From Saprospiraceae bacterium (lineage in GTDB: Bacteria; Bacteroidota; Bacteroidia; Chitinophagales; Saprospiraceae): a DNA stretch of 64,000 nt. Under the pieces are notes generated by a model. That model saw only the letters and a program-made list of their open reading frames with translations, was not told the origin of the DNA and searched no databases. The position numbers and the translations under genes were made by a program. Location of the stretch: assembly GCA_020436935.1 (NCBI GenBank), contig JAGQWX010000008.1, positions 54,162 to 118,161 of the forward strand, written 5' to 3'. Below are positions 1-9,428 of this stretch, piece after piece; position 1 is the stretch's first letter, and the number at the start of each line of letters is the position of its first letter.

Positions 1-2
1 AC

Positions 3-935
3 GTAATGAAGGCAGCTTTAGTTAATCCGGAGCCGGGAGTATTCAAGTGGGAACCCGCTGATGCTTTTGTAGAATTTGGACTCGCCAATAAAATGTTTAT
101 CATAGGCCACACCCTGGCGTGGCACAATCAAACACCGGATTGGTTTTTTTTCAAGGAAGACAAAAGTCCACTGCCAACTGAAGTGGTGAAAGAAAGATTG
201 CGCGAACATGTAGAGACCGTTGCCGGAAGATATACAGGCAAGGTCAACGCCTGGGACGTTGTCAATGAAGTCATAGACAATGATGGATCTTACAGACCGA
301 CAAAATGGGTAAAAGGCGTCGGCGATGGTGATGAATTTGTAAAAATTGCATTCTCAAGTGCACAGAAAGCTGCCCCTGATGCAGAATTGTATTACAATGA
401 TTTCAATGCATGGCGCCCCACCAAAAGAGACGGCATCATGAGAATGGTGAGAATGCTGCAGAGTGCCGGCATACGTATCGATGGCGTTGGTATTCAGGGT
501 CACTGGGGACTCAATTATCCCAAAAACGAATACATCATTGCAGCTATTGATTCCTTTGCATCATTGGGAGTAAAGGTCATGATTACTGAGCTCGATGTGG
601 ATGTGCTTCCATTGACCAAAGAAGGTCAAATCATTGGTCAGGGTATGTCTGATCCTCAATTCCAGTTGGAAGAATTCAAAGAATATTTCGACCCTTATCA
701 GGACGGGCTTCCTGCCGAAGTGGATCAGGCTCTTGCTGACCGATACAAGGAACTTTTTGAAATTTTTTACAGCAAAAAGGACAAGATTGACAGGGTTACT
801 TTTTGGGGCTTAGCAGACGATATGTCCTGGAAAAATGGCTATCCAATTCCGGGAAGGACCAATTACCCATTGGTGTGGGATAGAGACCGCAAACCTAAAA
901 TGGCATTGGAGGCGATCAAGTCAGTAGCTAAATAG
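3..935 (+). CDS. Endo-1,4-beta-xylanase, GH10 family (5' end outside window)
   Basis: Glycoside hydrolase family 10 enzyme that cleaves internal beta-1,4 bonds of xylan. Counting from the first in-window Met (position 6), the sequence has the family motif WHNQTPDW at 40-46, the acid/base glutamate in WDVVNE (E88), and the nucleophile in ITELDV (E195). The residues before WHNQ match the VMK...NPEPG...PAD segment found inside GH10 barrels, so the first Met is internal and the N-terminal strand and any signal peptide lie upstream of the window. The barrel closes normally with WGLADD and the protein ends without a T9SS domain. It is convergent with the porin gene. The family call is firm; xylan versus mixed glucan preference cannot be read. 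Confidence 0.93.
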   Translation, partial: VMKAALVNPEPGVFKWEPADAFVEFGLANKMFIIGHTLAWHNQTPDWFFFKEDKSPLPTEVVKERLREHVETVAGRYTGKVNAWDVVNEVIDNDGSYRPTKWVKGVGDGDEFVKIAFSSAQKAAPDAELYYNDFNAWRPTKRDGIMRMVRMLQSAGIRIDGVGIQGHWGLNYPKNEYIIAAIDSFASLGVKVMITELDVDVLPLTKEGQIIGQGMSDPQFQLEEFKEYFDPYQDGLPAEVDQALADRYKELFEIFYSKKDKIDRVTFWGLADDMSWKNGYPIPGRTNYPLVWDRDRKPKMALEAIKSVAK

Positions 936-1031
936 CCTCTAAGTCTCTATAGCTATTTTCAATACTTATTCAAAATTCTTTGTAATCAAAGTCTTATTTT
1001 GACTTGGAATTGTCAAACAATACAAATAATT

Positions 1032-2237
1032 CTAATAATTGACTTGGGCCTGCAATCTTAAAAAGTTCCCAACTTGTAGATTATCAGGCCTTTGTGCATC
1101 CTCAAATCGTCTATTAGACATAGTATATTGCACTGTTAGTTCTAATGCTCTATTAATTTGCCACTCTGCACCTATCTCAAGTTCCTTTACTTTATAACTC
1201 CTTGCATCTAATTCTGCTTTCTTTCCACCTTCAAACAATTGATACTTGATAAACGGGAATAGCTTATAATGCCTTAATTCCAATTGATAATTTAACAAGC
1301 AATAACCTCCATTGGAAGGGGAAACGGCAATGGAATTTGTAGATTTATTGAACTTTGGACTTTCACCAACTGAATATTCCAATTGAATTCCAAATGGTTG
1401 AGGGTACAATATAAAACTTCCAGCCAGATGTTGGTCATCAAATAGATTGTTGCCTGGTTTAGTGGTAAATGCATCCAAAGTATATTTTCCTTTAATTCCT
1501 TGGACTGACATTTCCAATATCTGCCCTCTATATTCCAAAGGATACGTGAGTCTTCCTACCAAATACAAGTTATTGTTTCTCGAAACTTTGTTGGCAGTTT
1601 CACCATTATATACCCCAAAAGCCAACATTCCATAATTGCCACTCCCCTTTAATCCATTGTTGACCAACCTATCAAGTAGAGAAGTTATTCTTTGCGGTGT
1701 ATAATAGAAAATGGCAGCAAGATCTCTCTCATTTGGCAGGTGTGCATTTATACCATCTGCTCTATCAAGCGCGAGCCTGTTTGAACTAGATTGCATATTT
1801 TCAAAACCAAACGGTATTTTGGATTGTCCAATTCTTATTCTATACTTGTTCCTTTTATCAAAAGAGATGTCAAAATAAGCATCCCTTAATTGCAATAGAT
1901 GGGTTACAGATCCAATTGATGAAGCCAGATCTGGTTGTATATAAAAGCTTACTTTCTCATTCAGCTTCCCTGAAAAAATCAAACGCGATCGTCGAATGAA
2001 AATGCCCCCGCCATCTCCTATACTACGGTCACATTGCTCGCATTTCAGATCGGAATTGGTTTCCAGAAGTCTATTGAATCTTACTTGAGTATAACCCCTA
2101 AGATTGATCTTTTCAAACCATTTAGTCGGGATTTTCGATTGTTGTAATGAGTCCTGGGCAGTAATGTTCTCCTGAAAAACTCCAAATAATACAAGTATCA
2201 AAGCACTGGCTTTGACTACCTTCTTAGAAAGTATCAT
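1032..2237 (-). CDS. Phosphate-selective porin O/P-like outer membrane protein
   Basis: Predicted 401-residue outer-membrane beta-barrel of the OprP/OprO type. It starts with a signal peptide (hydrophobic run about residues 8-27, ending near TAQ), then amphipathic strands such as LRGYTQVRFNRLLE and FIRRSRLIFSGKLNEKVSFYIQPDL, and it ends in an aromatic/tyrosine strand (QAQVNY), as outer-membrane barrels do. It is the last gene of a three-gene set (DUF47 protein, PiT transporter, porin), 89 bp after the transporter, which supports a role in letting phosphate cross the outer membrane. A CxxC pair (CEQC, about residues 66-69) lies in a likely loop. Phosphate specificity is inferred from context. 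Confidence 0.8.
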   Translation of the reverse strand: MILSKKVVKASALILVLFGVFQENITAQDSLQQSKIPTKWFEKINLRGYTQVRFNRLLETNSDLKCEQCDRSIGDGGGIFIRRSRLIFSGKLNEKVSFYIQPDLASSIGSVTHLLQLRDAYFDISFDKRNKYRIRIGQSKIPFGFENMQSSSNRLALDRADGINAHLPNERDLAAIFYYTPQRITSLLDRLVNNGLKGSGNYGMLAFGVYNGETANKVSRNNNLYLVGRLTYPLEYRGQILEMSVQGIKGKYTLDAFTTKPGNNLFDDQHLAGSFILYPQPFGIQLEYSVGESPKFNKSTNSIAVSPSNGGYCLLNYQLELRHYKLFPFIKYQLFEGGKKAELDARSYKVKELEIGAEWQINRALELTVQYTMSNRRFEDAQRPDNLQVGNFLRLQAQVNY

Positions 2238-2326
2238 AAATCGTAAGCATGACCGGTGATAATCCTAGGTAAAAGATTGGGAAGTTACCTGCGAATACCC
2301 TGGTCCTTTAGTTTTTACAAAATATA

Positions 2327-4039
2327 TTATAGAATTCCAACCAAATTTATAATGTAATAGAAAAATGCAGCAACAGCAGCGCTTACTGGAATAGTAAGAA
2401 TCCAAGCCCATAATAGATTTATGGTTACACCCCATCTTACTGCACTTAACCTCTTAAAAGCACCTACACCGATAATCGACCCGGTTATAGTATGTGTTGT
2501 GGATACAGGTATACCCATTTGGCCTGTAAAAAACAAAGTGAAGGCGCCTGCAGTTTCAGCTGCAACACCTTCCAGTGGTGTCACCTTGGTAATTTTGGTT
2601 CCCATTGTTTTGACAATCTTCCAGCCACCACTCATAGTCCCCAAACCTATTGCAGCATAACATGCAAGAGGAACCCAAAAAGGCAGTTGACCAAAATCAC
2701 TGATGCTACCATTGGCTATAAGTGCTGCGCCAATTATTCCCATGACTTTCTGTGCATCATTACCACCATGTCCAATACTGAATGCTGCAGATGAGAACAA
2801 CTGAAGGCTCTTAAACATTTCAGAAATCTTATATGCATTTGGAGTCCTATAGACCTCAACATACAAATATACCAAAGAAAATATAATAGCTGCGAGAACA
2901 ATTCCCATAACTATAATGGTATTATCTTTTGCTTCTATTGAAGATGCAAGCTTCTTTTTTACATCAAACTCCATTAGCTTTTGTTTGACATCTACAATAT
3001 TGGTGGCTTCAACTGGAAAAATCTTATCCAATTCTACTATGGTCTGATCAACAGAAATTTCATTTTTCAGATAAGCACCGATTGGTTCTTTATATAAAGC
3101 AGTTTTTTGTTTTGCTTCTTTAAAAATTGGTATTGTCGCTGGATGATTGGCTGCATTTGATTCGAGTATCAGATATCCATTTGCATTCTTTACTTCATCA
3201 ACCAGCATACTAACAGCTATATCATTCACCAAACCTTCCTTAAAAGCAGTTTCTGCAATTTGCTCTGCACCAAGCACATCATAATCCTCAACCAAATCTT
3301 TGACTCTGGATGCATTGGCTGTCGCTTTGTCAAATTTTTCTTTTGCTTTATTGAGTTTTTCTGTTAACTCTGCATCATTAGGATTCATCTTGAGATCGAT
3401 TGTCAACTGGTCAACATCCTTTTTTGCCTTATCAACTTTATAAAATTTTTCAACTCCTTCGGCCATTTTAGAATGCTCAAACATATCAAACATAAAAACA
3501 GCAACAGATGTCACAACAGCAATGATGCCAATTCTAAGCCAAACATTCCTAATTACAGTCACGAATGTGATGAACATGGATATGAGCATCCCAATCATTG
3601 GAGCAAGAAAAATAAATATGACGGTACTCCATATTACTTTATTATTGACTACATCCCCCCAAGAAAAGCCATCAAACTCGATGATGGCATGACAAATAGC
3701 AGCACCGGCAAAACCTCCGATCAAAGTATGGGATGACGAAGAAGGAATGCCAAACCACCAGGTAAGCAAGTTCCAAAAGATTGCGGCCAGCATACCCCCA
3801 AGTATCACTCCCAGAGTTATAAAATCAGCATTGACTGTTTTTGAAATCGTATTGGCTACAGCATGGTCAGAAAAAATAAAATAAGCAACGAAATTGAAAA
3901 ATGCTGCCCAAACAACTGCCTGAAAAGGAGTAAGGACCTTAGTTGAGACGATGGTTGCTATTGAATTCGCAGCATCATGAAAGCCGTTTATGAAATCAAA
4001 AATTAGGGACAATACTATGATGACTACTATCAGACTCAT
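2327..4039 (-). CDS. pit: Inorganic phosphate transporter, PiT family, with large internal insertion
   Basis: Low-affinity phosphate/cation symporter of the inner membrane. The two inverted PiT halves are visible: GFHDAANS at 19-26 and a serine-rich PSSSSHTLIG near 99-108 in the first half, GGNDAQKVMG near 425-434 and PVSTTHTITG in the second. Between the halves, residues about 188-372 form a long charged, helix-rich, mostly soluble insert with heptad-like Lys/Asp/Leu content, making the protein 570 residues instead of the roughly 330-500 usual for bacterial members. The gene follows the DUF47/PhoU-like gene by 39 bp and precedes the porin, so one transcript is likely. The family is certain; the role of the insert is unknown. 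Confidence 0.95.
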   Translation of the reverse strand: MSLIVVIIVLSLIFDFINGFHDAANSIATIVSTKVLTPFQAVVWAAFFNFVAYFIFSDHAVANTISKTVNADFITLGVILGGMLAAIFWNLLTWWFGIPSSSSHTLIGGFAGAAICHAIIEFDGFSWGDVVNNKVIWSTVIFIFLAPMIGMLISMFITFVTVIRNVWLRIGIIAVVTSVAVFMFDMFEHSKMAEGVEKFYKVDKAKKDVDQLTIDLKMNPNDAELTEKLNKAKEKFDKATANASRVKDLVEDYDVLGAEQIAETAFKEGLVNDIAVSMLVDEVKNANGYLILESNAANHPATIPIFKEAKQKTALYKEPIGAYLKNEISVDQTIVELDKIFPVEATNIVDVKQKLMEFDVKKKLASSIEAKDNTIIVMGIVLAAIIFSLVYLYVEVYRTPNAYKISEMFKSLQLFSSAAFSIGHGGNDAQKVMGIIGAALIANGSISDFGQLPFWVPLACYAAIGLGTMSGGWKIVKTMGTKITKVTPLEGVAAETAGAFTLFFTGQMGIPVSTTHTITGSIIGVGAFKRLSAVRWGVTINLLWAWILTIPVSAAVAAFFYYIINLVGIL

Positions 4040-4078
4040 TTTATAGCTTTTATCTAGTTGGTTTGTTATTTAAAAAGC

Positions 4079-4729
4079 CTATGCGTATTTGATGATAATG
4101 GACTCAACAGTATTTGCTGCATCTTCGCACTTATCGCTTACGCTTTCAAGTTTTGAGAATATTTCTTTTCTTTTGATCATTTCCTTGGCATCAATAGAAT
4201 CATCACTATAAAACCTGGCAATGGCTGCATCAAATACATCATCACTTCTACTTTCTATTTCTTTAATGAGTGTGATCGCTTCGGTCATTACTTTGAGATT
4301 TTTCATATTTTTCAGCTCATTCACTGCTCTCTCTACCTGATGGCAACTTTCTAGAATTAGATCCGCCATTTTTTGAATTTCCGGAGTAACCGGATTGAAT
4401 TGATACAGCAGCATCTTTTTTGAAGCAATGAATATATTATCAGAAATATCATCAAGCGATGTTGCCAAAGCATGGATATCTTCCCTATCAAATGGCGTTA
4501 TAAAATTTCCACTTAATTCGTTAAAAATGCTGGAAGCAAGTACATCATTTTTCTTTTCAGAATCTTTAAGCTTGGCAATAATTTCTGCTCTGTTATCGAT
4601 ATTACTCTCAAAAGATAAATCCCGTAAATTGGAAGCCATTCCTTTGATTTCCGCTGCCAACTTATCAAACAAAGAATAAAAAATATAATCTCTGGAAATA
4701 AATGATCTTAAAAACGACTGTAAACCCAT
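4079..4729 (-). CDS. DUF47 / PhoU-like phosphate transport regulator
   Basis: All-helical 216-residue cytoplasmic protein of the DUF47 family (PhoU-related, formerly TIGR00153). It opens with a short hydrophobic segment (LQSFLRSFISRDYIFYSLFDKLA), then has the DREDIHALATSLDDISDNI segment in the middle and an acidic end (SVSDKCEDAANTVESIIIKYA), typical of the family. Members sit next to PiT genes in many bacteria and are thought to control the transporter. Here it is the first gene of the phosphate operon, 39 bp before the PiT gene. The mechanism is family inference only. Confidence 0.9.
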   Translation of the reverse strand: MGLQSFLRSFISRDYIFYSLFDKLAAEIKGMASNLRDLSFESNIDNRAEIIAKLKDSEKKNDVLASSIFNELSGNFITPFDREDIHALATSLDDISDNIFIASKKMLLYQFNPVTPEIQKMADLILESCHQVERAVNELKNMKNLKVMTEAITLIKEIESRSDDVFDAAIARFYSDDSIDAKEMIKRKEIFSKLESVSDKCEDAANTVESIIIKYA

Positions 4730-4908
4730 GATAAAAATTTGCGCAAAATTAAGTGATTACATATTGATTTTTTTTGTTTCTATCAATTGTTTACAATAAG
4801 TTAACTTTGGAAAACATTTAGGTATATCATAATTTTATACTGAACCCACATCAAATTAAAAGTTTAACGCCAAATCAAATCGTTTTTTAAGAAACTAAAT
4901 TGGTTTAA

Positions 4909-5886
4909 ATGCTAAATGAAAATGAATTGATTTTGTGTAAATTGAAGAATTATATTGCATTGATTGGAATATATCTTTTGATTTGCCCCAGTCTTTGGGG
5001 ACAATACAAAACACTTTTGGTGGTTGGAAAAGGAAGTGGTGCAGAATTTTCAACCATACAATCTGCAATTGAGGCTGCTAAAGCGTTTCCTGACCAATCT
5101 ATTGTCATATACATTCAGAAAGGTGTTTATAATGAAAAGGTAATCATACCCGAATGGAATCCCAGACTAAGGCTTGAAGGTGAAAGCATGGAAGAAACCA
5201 TCATCACTTACAGCGACCATTTTAATGGCATCAACAAAGGTAGAAACAGTACATTTTATACCCCAACACTTTCTGTGGAGGCAAATGATGTTGTCCTCAA
5301 AAATCTGACCATCACCAATGACGCCGGTCCTGTTGGTCAGGCCATAGCGCTTTCGCTTACGGGTGATCGAATCACAGTCCTCAACTGCAAAATAACGGGC
5401 CACCAGGACACAGTATATTGTAATGGAGAATACAGGAGGCACTATTTTGAAAATTGTTACATCAGCGGAACTACAGACTTCATCTTTGGAAGTGCTACAG
5501 TTTGGTTTCAAAATTGCGAAATCCAATCAAAATCAAGCTCATATATCACAGCTGCCTCGACGCCGCCGTCAGTAAAATTTGGTTTTATTTTTATGAAGTG
5601 TACAATCACCGCAGCATCCGGCGTAAAAAACGTCTATTTGGGTCGGCCCTGGAGGGCTTTTGCAAAAACAGTGTTCATAGATTGTCAATATTTGCTTGAC
5701 CTGCATCCTAATGTTTGGGATGACTGGAACGACATCAATAATCGTAAGACTGCCTTTTATGCGGAGTATGGTGAAAACGGATTGGGGAAAAGGCCCGATT
5801 GGGTCCACATCCTCTCAAAAAAACAAGCCGGAAAATACACCATAGATCGCGTATTTTCCGGCTGGAATCCTACATCAACTAAGTAA
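4909..5886 (+). CDS. Secreted pectinesterase (pectin methylesterase, CE8)
   Basis: Carbohydrate esterase family 8 enzyme that removes methyl esters from pectin. The right-handed beta-helix family motifs are all present: GQAIAL (Q144), GHQDTVY (D167, acid/base), TDFIFG (D190, nucleophile) and LGRPW (R246). A signal peptide occupies about residues 13-31 (hydrophobic IALIGIYLLICPSLWG), so the product is exported; there is no T9SS domain. An earlier Met at residue 1 gives a long polar lead before the signal, which is tolerable. The last 60 bases of this gene also carry a hairpin that acts on the opposite strand (5817-5862). It points to pectin use but no lyase or hydrolase for the product is nearby. 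Confidence 0.94.
   Translation: MLNENELILCKLKNYIALIGIYLLICPSLWGQYKTLLVVGKGSGAEFSTIQSAIEAAKAFPDQSIVIYIQKGVYNEKVIIPEWNPRLRLEGESMEETIITYSDHFNGINKGRNSTFYTPTLSVEANDVVLKNLTITNDAGPVGQAIALSLTGDRITVLNCKITGHQDTVYCNGEYRRHYFENCYISGTTDFIFGSATVWFQNCEIQSKSSSYITAASTPPSVKFGFIFMKCTITAASGVKNVYLGRPWRAFAKTVFIDCQYLLDLHPNVWDDWNDINNRKTAFYAEYGENGLGKRPDWVHILSKKQAGKYTIDRVFSGWNPTSTK
5817..5862 (-). terminator. Rho-independent terminator of the 1132-aa lipoprotein gene, inside the pectinesterase coding end
   Basis: A perfect 12-bp inverted repeat (GCCGGAAAATAC at 5827-5838 and its complement at 5851-5862, 12-nt loop) is followed, reading the minus strand, by TTG and seven T residues (5817-5823 on the opposite strand). 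That is the structure of an intrinsic terminator for leftward transcription. It begins 36 bases past the stop of the lipoprotein gene that ends at 5898, yet lies wholly inside the last codons of the convergent pectinesterase. On the plus strand no T-run follows. Confidence 0.8.
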
Positions 5887-5897
5887 TTATATAAAAA

Positions 5898-8800
5898 TTA
5901 TTCCAGTTCGCTTTGTTGCAATTCAGCCAGCGCAGCGACAATATCTCTGATTTCTCTTTTCGATAAAATGGGGCCCATGGTAGGCATGCTGGATGCGCCA
6001 TTTGTTCTGTCAATAATATTCTCTTTCTGTATCACCATATCGTCTTTTCCAGCTTCTCTCAGAGTAATGGTTTTTTGATCTTCATTGACCATGATTCCCC
6101 CAACAGATGAGCCATCTTTAAGGTCAAGAGAAACATAGCCAAATCCCGGAGCAATGACAGCACTTGGTTCAATCAATGATTGCAGCAACTCCATTCTGGA
6201 TAGCCTGCCTCCTACTCCGCTGAGATTGGGACCTGCATTTCCACCATAATCTCCGACTGCATGGCAACGCACGCATTGAGCCGTCTGGTTTCTGTACATG
6301 ATGTTTCGTCCTCTTTCAGCATTACCACCTTCCAGACAATCCTCAAAGTTTGCAATGGAAGTCAAATTTTCCTCTGCAGGCTTGAGCATTTTTACTTTTT
6401 CTTTGAGCGCATCGATTCCACTGGTGTCAACAGCTTCCTGGAGCTCAATCAATAAGCCTTTAGAAATTCCTCCACTTTGGACGGCGGCTATATATTTTTC
6501 AAGGCTTGCCTGTGCCTGAGCCGCCGGCAATTTCCCTAAGCCCAATATGGCTGTTTGTTGTTCCTGAATGCTTCCGTTCTCTACCACCTTTTCCAACAAG
6601 GATTGCATGACCGTGGCGTCAATTGGAAGAGAAGTCACCTGTTCCAATCCTAGGCTTCTCACTTCAGCGTCTTTGTCATTGATGGCCATGGTCACAGCAT
6701 CCTGGATTTTTTCTGACTTTGCTTTCACCAAACCTGTGAAAGCCGCTCCACGAACTGCGGCATCTTTATCCTTGGCTAAAAGTACCAACATTTTATCATC
6801 ACCGCCCTTGAGCTGCAAGTCTCCATAAGCAAGTGAAGCTGCTTTTCGCAATGCGGGTGATACGTCACTCAACAAAGCAATGACATCATTTTGTATGGCT
6901 TTTTGGATATTGGCCAGGTCCCTGGTAATCACCCCTCTGTAGCGGCCATCAACCCTGTCAAATACCGAAGGTTCGGCCCACACGGACAAAGTCGCAAGAG
7001 CCTCAACGCGCATCGCTTCAGGTCTTGACTTGTCTTTTGCATATGCAATAAGTCTGGCTACTGAGGCATCGTCTCCAACTCTGTTGTTGGCATTGATCAC
7101 TCTTCTGATCAATGCCTCATTTGAAAAACTGGTTTTTCCCAGCAGAGCCGCTAAATCATCAAGGGCATCTACAATAGAATGATCATCGTTGATGGCTCTC
7201 GCAACTTCTGTAACTATATCTTCATTCGCGTCATTGAGAAATGAGGCAACCGATTTGTGCTGCATTCTTCTCAATGCCAAAACAGCACCCATTCTTACTG
7301 AAGAAGAAGGATGTTTGGAAAGTGCGCCCAATTTTGTCGCATCTTTAATGGAAGCCAATGCAAGACTGGCGGCATGTCTGATATACGCATCTTCGTCATT
7401 GTTGGAAGCAAGCAATTCTACAAGACCTTCAAATGCAGGGGCATGTTCCATTCTACCAAGGGCCTCAGCAGCAAAAAATCTTACCCTGGCTGAAGAATCC
7501 TTCAACATGGGAATTATTGAGGGTGCAGCCTCTGCATACCTGATATCACCCAGCCATTTTACTGCCTGAGCTCTGATTTCTTCGTCGGCATCGGTTAAAA
7601 CTGTAGTTAATCCACTTGCTTTGTCTTTTTGGGATCTTGCCATTTGTGCAATACCCCAAATGGAATGTATTCTTGCCAGCTGTGATTCGCCCTGACTCAA
7701 ATACTTTTTGAACTCGCTCATACCTTCGTCCCCACGCTTTACCAGTTCAAATTGTGCCTTTTGGCGCACTCTCATGTCTTCATAAGTAAGATACTCTCCT
7801 AGGGTTTGCAGATCCACTTTGGAGAAATCTGCCTTAAGAAGTTCATTTGTTTTCTTACGTAATGGGTTTCTCAGCGCCTCGTGTACATCAAATTTCCAGA
7901 TTCTTCCCTGGTTTTTGGAGTTCCAGCCATTGACCCAGTCGCCGACATACATGGCGCCATCTGGCCCCCAGCTCAAGCCCGTTGGAAGAAAATTGCTCAG
8001 CACTTTCTCATCGCTGTCGAAATCAAAAGTTGCTCCTTTGGGTTTTAATTTAAACGCGTGTATTCCTGAATTTGCCGGGTTGCCCACAAATTCCACAAGG
8101 AAAAATGTATTGTTGTATTTCTCACTCAAAGCTGTGCCTGGATTGTAAAGCATACCTGTTGGCCCATTCACATAGTTTCGGATACATGGAGTTATGTATG
8201 CTGCTTGTTTGTCCCATCTGGGTGTAAACATCTTCTCATCCATCCAAACTTTATAAGTGTTGTTCTTTGGATCTCTGTACTTCCCAAACTGCCAGTTGAT
8301 CCTCCAGCCGGAATCAGAACCATAAGTAATGTATACCAATCGTTCACTCTCACCTCTATGGTCACCATCGTTGTCTTCGCTGATGATGTTTCCATATTGA
8401 TCAAAAACAAATTCGTGGGTATTTCTCAAACCAGAAGCATACACCTCAAAATCAGAACCATCCGGATTGCTCCGTACAATCACACCCATATTGGCATAAT
8501 CATGCTTTTTCCCTTCCTTGTCAACTCCATTAAAACCCGGATCACCAATGCCCCAGTAAATTTTACCATCGGGGCCCATAATAGCGCCTGACATACCATG
8601 ACCGCTGAAACCAATGTGGACGTTAAAACCATGGGCAATTGATTCTTGCTCATCGGCAACTCCATCTCCATTTTTGTCTTTGAGCCTCCACATATCAGGG
8701 CCTACCCCAAGAAAAATATTGTCTTCTTCGACTGCAATAGCACCGGTGACATCTGAGATCTCGTCATTGTAGCCTTCGCTTACAACTACAGAATAATCTG

Positions 8801-9296
8801 CCCTTCCGTCGTTGTCTTTGTCCTCCAACCGGATCAATTGGTTCTTTTCAATCGTAAGGTCTTTCCAATCCCTGAAACCATCCCCATTGACGTCGTCCAG
8901 CCAGTCATTTTTGTCAGAATTTTCCTTGGATAACTCCTTATGGATAAATTCCCTTCTGTCTTCAACCGTCTGAAAACGAATGGCATCGGTTTCCCAATCT
9001 CTATGTCCACGAATGTCAAATTCACTGTTTGCTTGTCGGTCGGTTCTGGTGTAATAAAGCCTTCCGAAATTGTCCATATCTATACCGATCGGGTCTCGTG
9101 AAAGGCTATCTACTGCCCATAAATCAATTTCAAAATCGGGGGTCATCTCCGGCTTGACCTGACCAATGATTTGTGCGGCCATAGAATCGACCTCTGCTTT
9201 GCTGTAACTTCTTGTGATGATTTTGCTGTCGGCGGATTTTTCTGATGTACATGAAAACATCAATAACGCTAATCCAAAAATCCAGATAACTTTCAT
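5898..9296 (-). CDS. Lipoprotein with propeller dehydrogenase-like domain, HEAT repeats and C-terminal cytochrome c
   Basis: Large periplasmic or surface lipoprotein: lipobox LMFSC with Cys16. Residues about 45-480 form a beta-propeller of the membrane-bound-dehydrogenase type first named in planctomycetes, with several Ca-binding-like DxNxDG turns (DVNGDG, DKDNDG, DKNGDG). Residues about 500-960 are HEAT-like helical repeats (e.g. IRAQAVKWLGDIRYAEAAPSI). The C-terminus has a single heme c site CVRCH (1008-1012) in the NAGPNLSGVGGRLSR context, with a likely axial Met in the SSMPTMGP segment. The architecture suggests oxidation of a sugar or alcohol with electron delivery to the heme, but substrate and cofactor are not evident. 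It is single-gene, divergent from nothing close, and convergent with the pectinesterase. Confidence 0.85.
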   Translation of the reverse strand: MKVIWIFGLALLMFSCTSEKSADSKIITRSYSKAEVDSMAAQIIGQVKPEMTPDFEIDLWAVDSLSRDPIGIDMDNFGRLYYTRTDRQANSEFDIRGHRDWETDAIRFQTVEDRREFIHKELSKENSDKNDWLDDVNGDGFRDWKDLTIEKNQLIRLEDKDNDGRADYSVVVSEGYNDEISDVTGAIAVEEDNIFLGVGPDMWRLKDKNGDGVADEQESIAHGFNVHIGFSGHGMSGAIMGPDGKIYWGIGDPGFNGVDKEGKKHDYANMGVIVRSNPDGSDFEVYASGLRNTHEFVFDQYGNIISEDNDGDHRGESERLVYITYGSDSGWRINWQFGKYRDPKNNTYKVWMDEKMFTPRWDKQAAYITPCIRNYVNGPTGMLYNPGTALSEKYNNTFFLVEFVGNPANSGIHAFKLKPKGATFDFDSDEKVLSNFLPTGLSWGPDGAMYVGDWVNGWNSKNQGRIWKFDVHEALRNPLRKKTNELLKADFSKVDLQTLGEYLTYEDMRVRQKAQFELVKRGDEGMSEFKKYLSQGESQLARIHSIWGIAQMARSQKDKASGLTTVLTDADEEIRAQAVKWLGDIRYAEAAPSIIPMLKDSSARVRFFAAEALGRMEHAPAFEGLVELLASNNDEDAYIRHAASLALASIKDATKLGALSKHPSSSVRMGAVLALRRMQHKSVASFLNDANEDIVTEVARAINDDHSIVDALDDLAALLGKTSFSNEALIRRVINANNRVGDDASVARLIAYAKDKSRPEAMRVEALATLSVWAEPSVFDRVDGRYRGVITRDLANIQKAIQNDVIALLSDVSPALRKAASLAYGDLQLKGGDDKMLVLLAKDKDAAVRGAAFTGLVKAKSEKIQDAVTMAINDKDAEVRSLGLEQVTSLPIDATVMQSLLEKVVENGSIQEQQTAILGLGKLPAAQAQASLEKYIAAVQSGGISKGLLIELQEAVDTSGIDALKEKVKMLKPAEENLTSIANFEDCLEGGNAERGRNIMYRNQTAQCVRCHAVGDYGGNAGPNLSGVGGRLSRMELLQSLIEPSAVIAPGFGYVSLDLKDGSSVGGIMVNEDQKTITLREAGKDDMVIQKENIIDRTNGASSMPTMGPILSKREIRDIVAALAELQQSELE

Positions 9297-9428
9297 TTAA
9301 TGTGACTTTGCCTGATAATTAATTAAAAAATTGTGACTATATCGACTACTCATTGAGTTGGCAATATTACTGAATAAACTGTAAATAATACATTTCTAAA
9401 GTCCAACGAAATTTATTTGTTCTTCATT

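Noticed and set aside
4740..4755. Promoter-like CAAAATTA (leftward) next to the DUF47 start
   Set aside because: It would place transcription start only a few bases before the ATG and has no -33 match at proper distance.
5898..9296. Polysaccharide utilisation locus around the xylanase, pectinesterase and T9SS glycosidase
   Set aside because: The three genes are far apart, and no SusC/SusD pair or hybrid sensor is present in the window.
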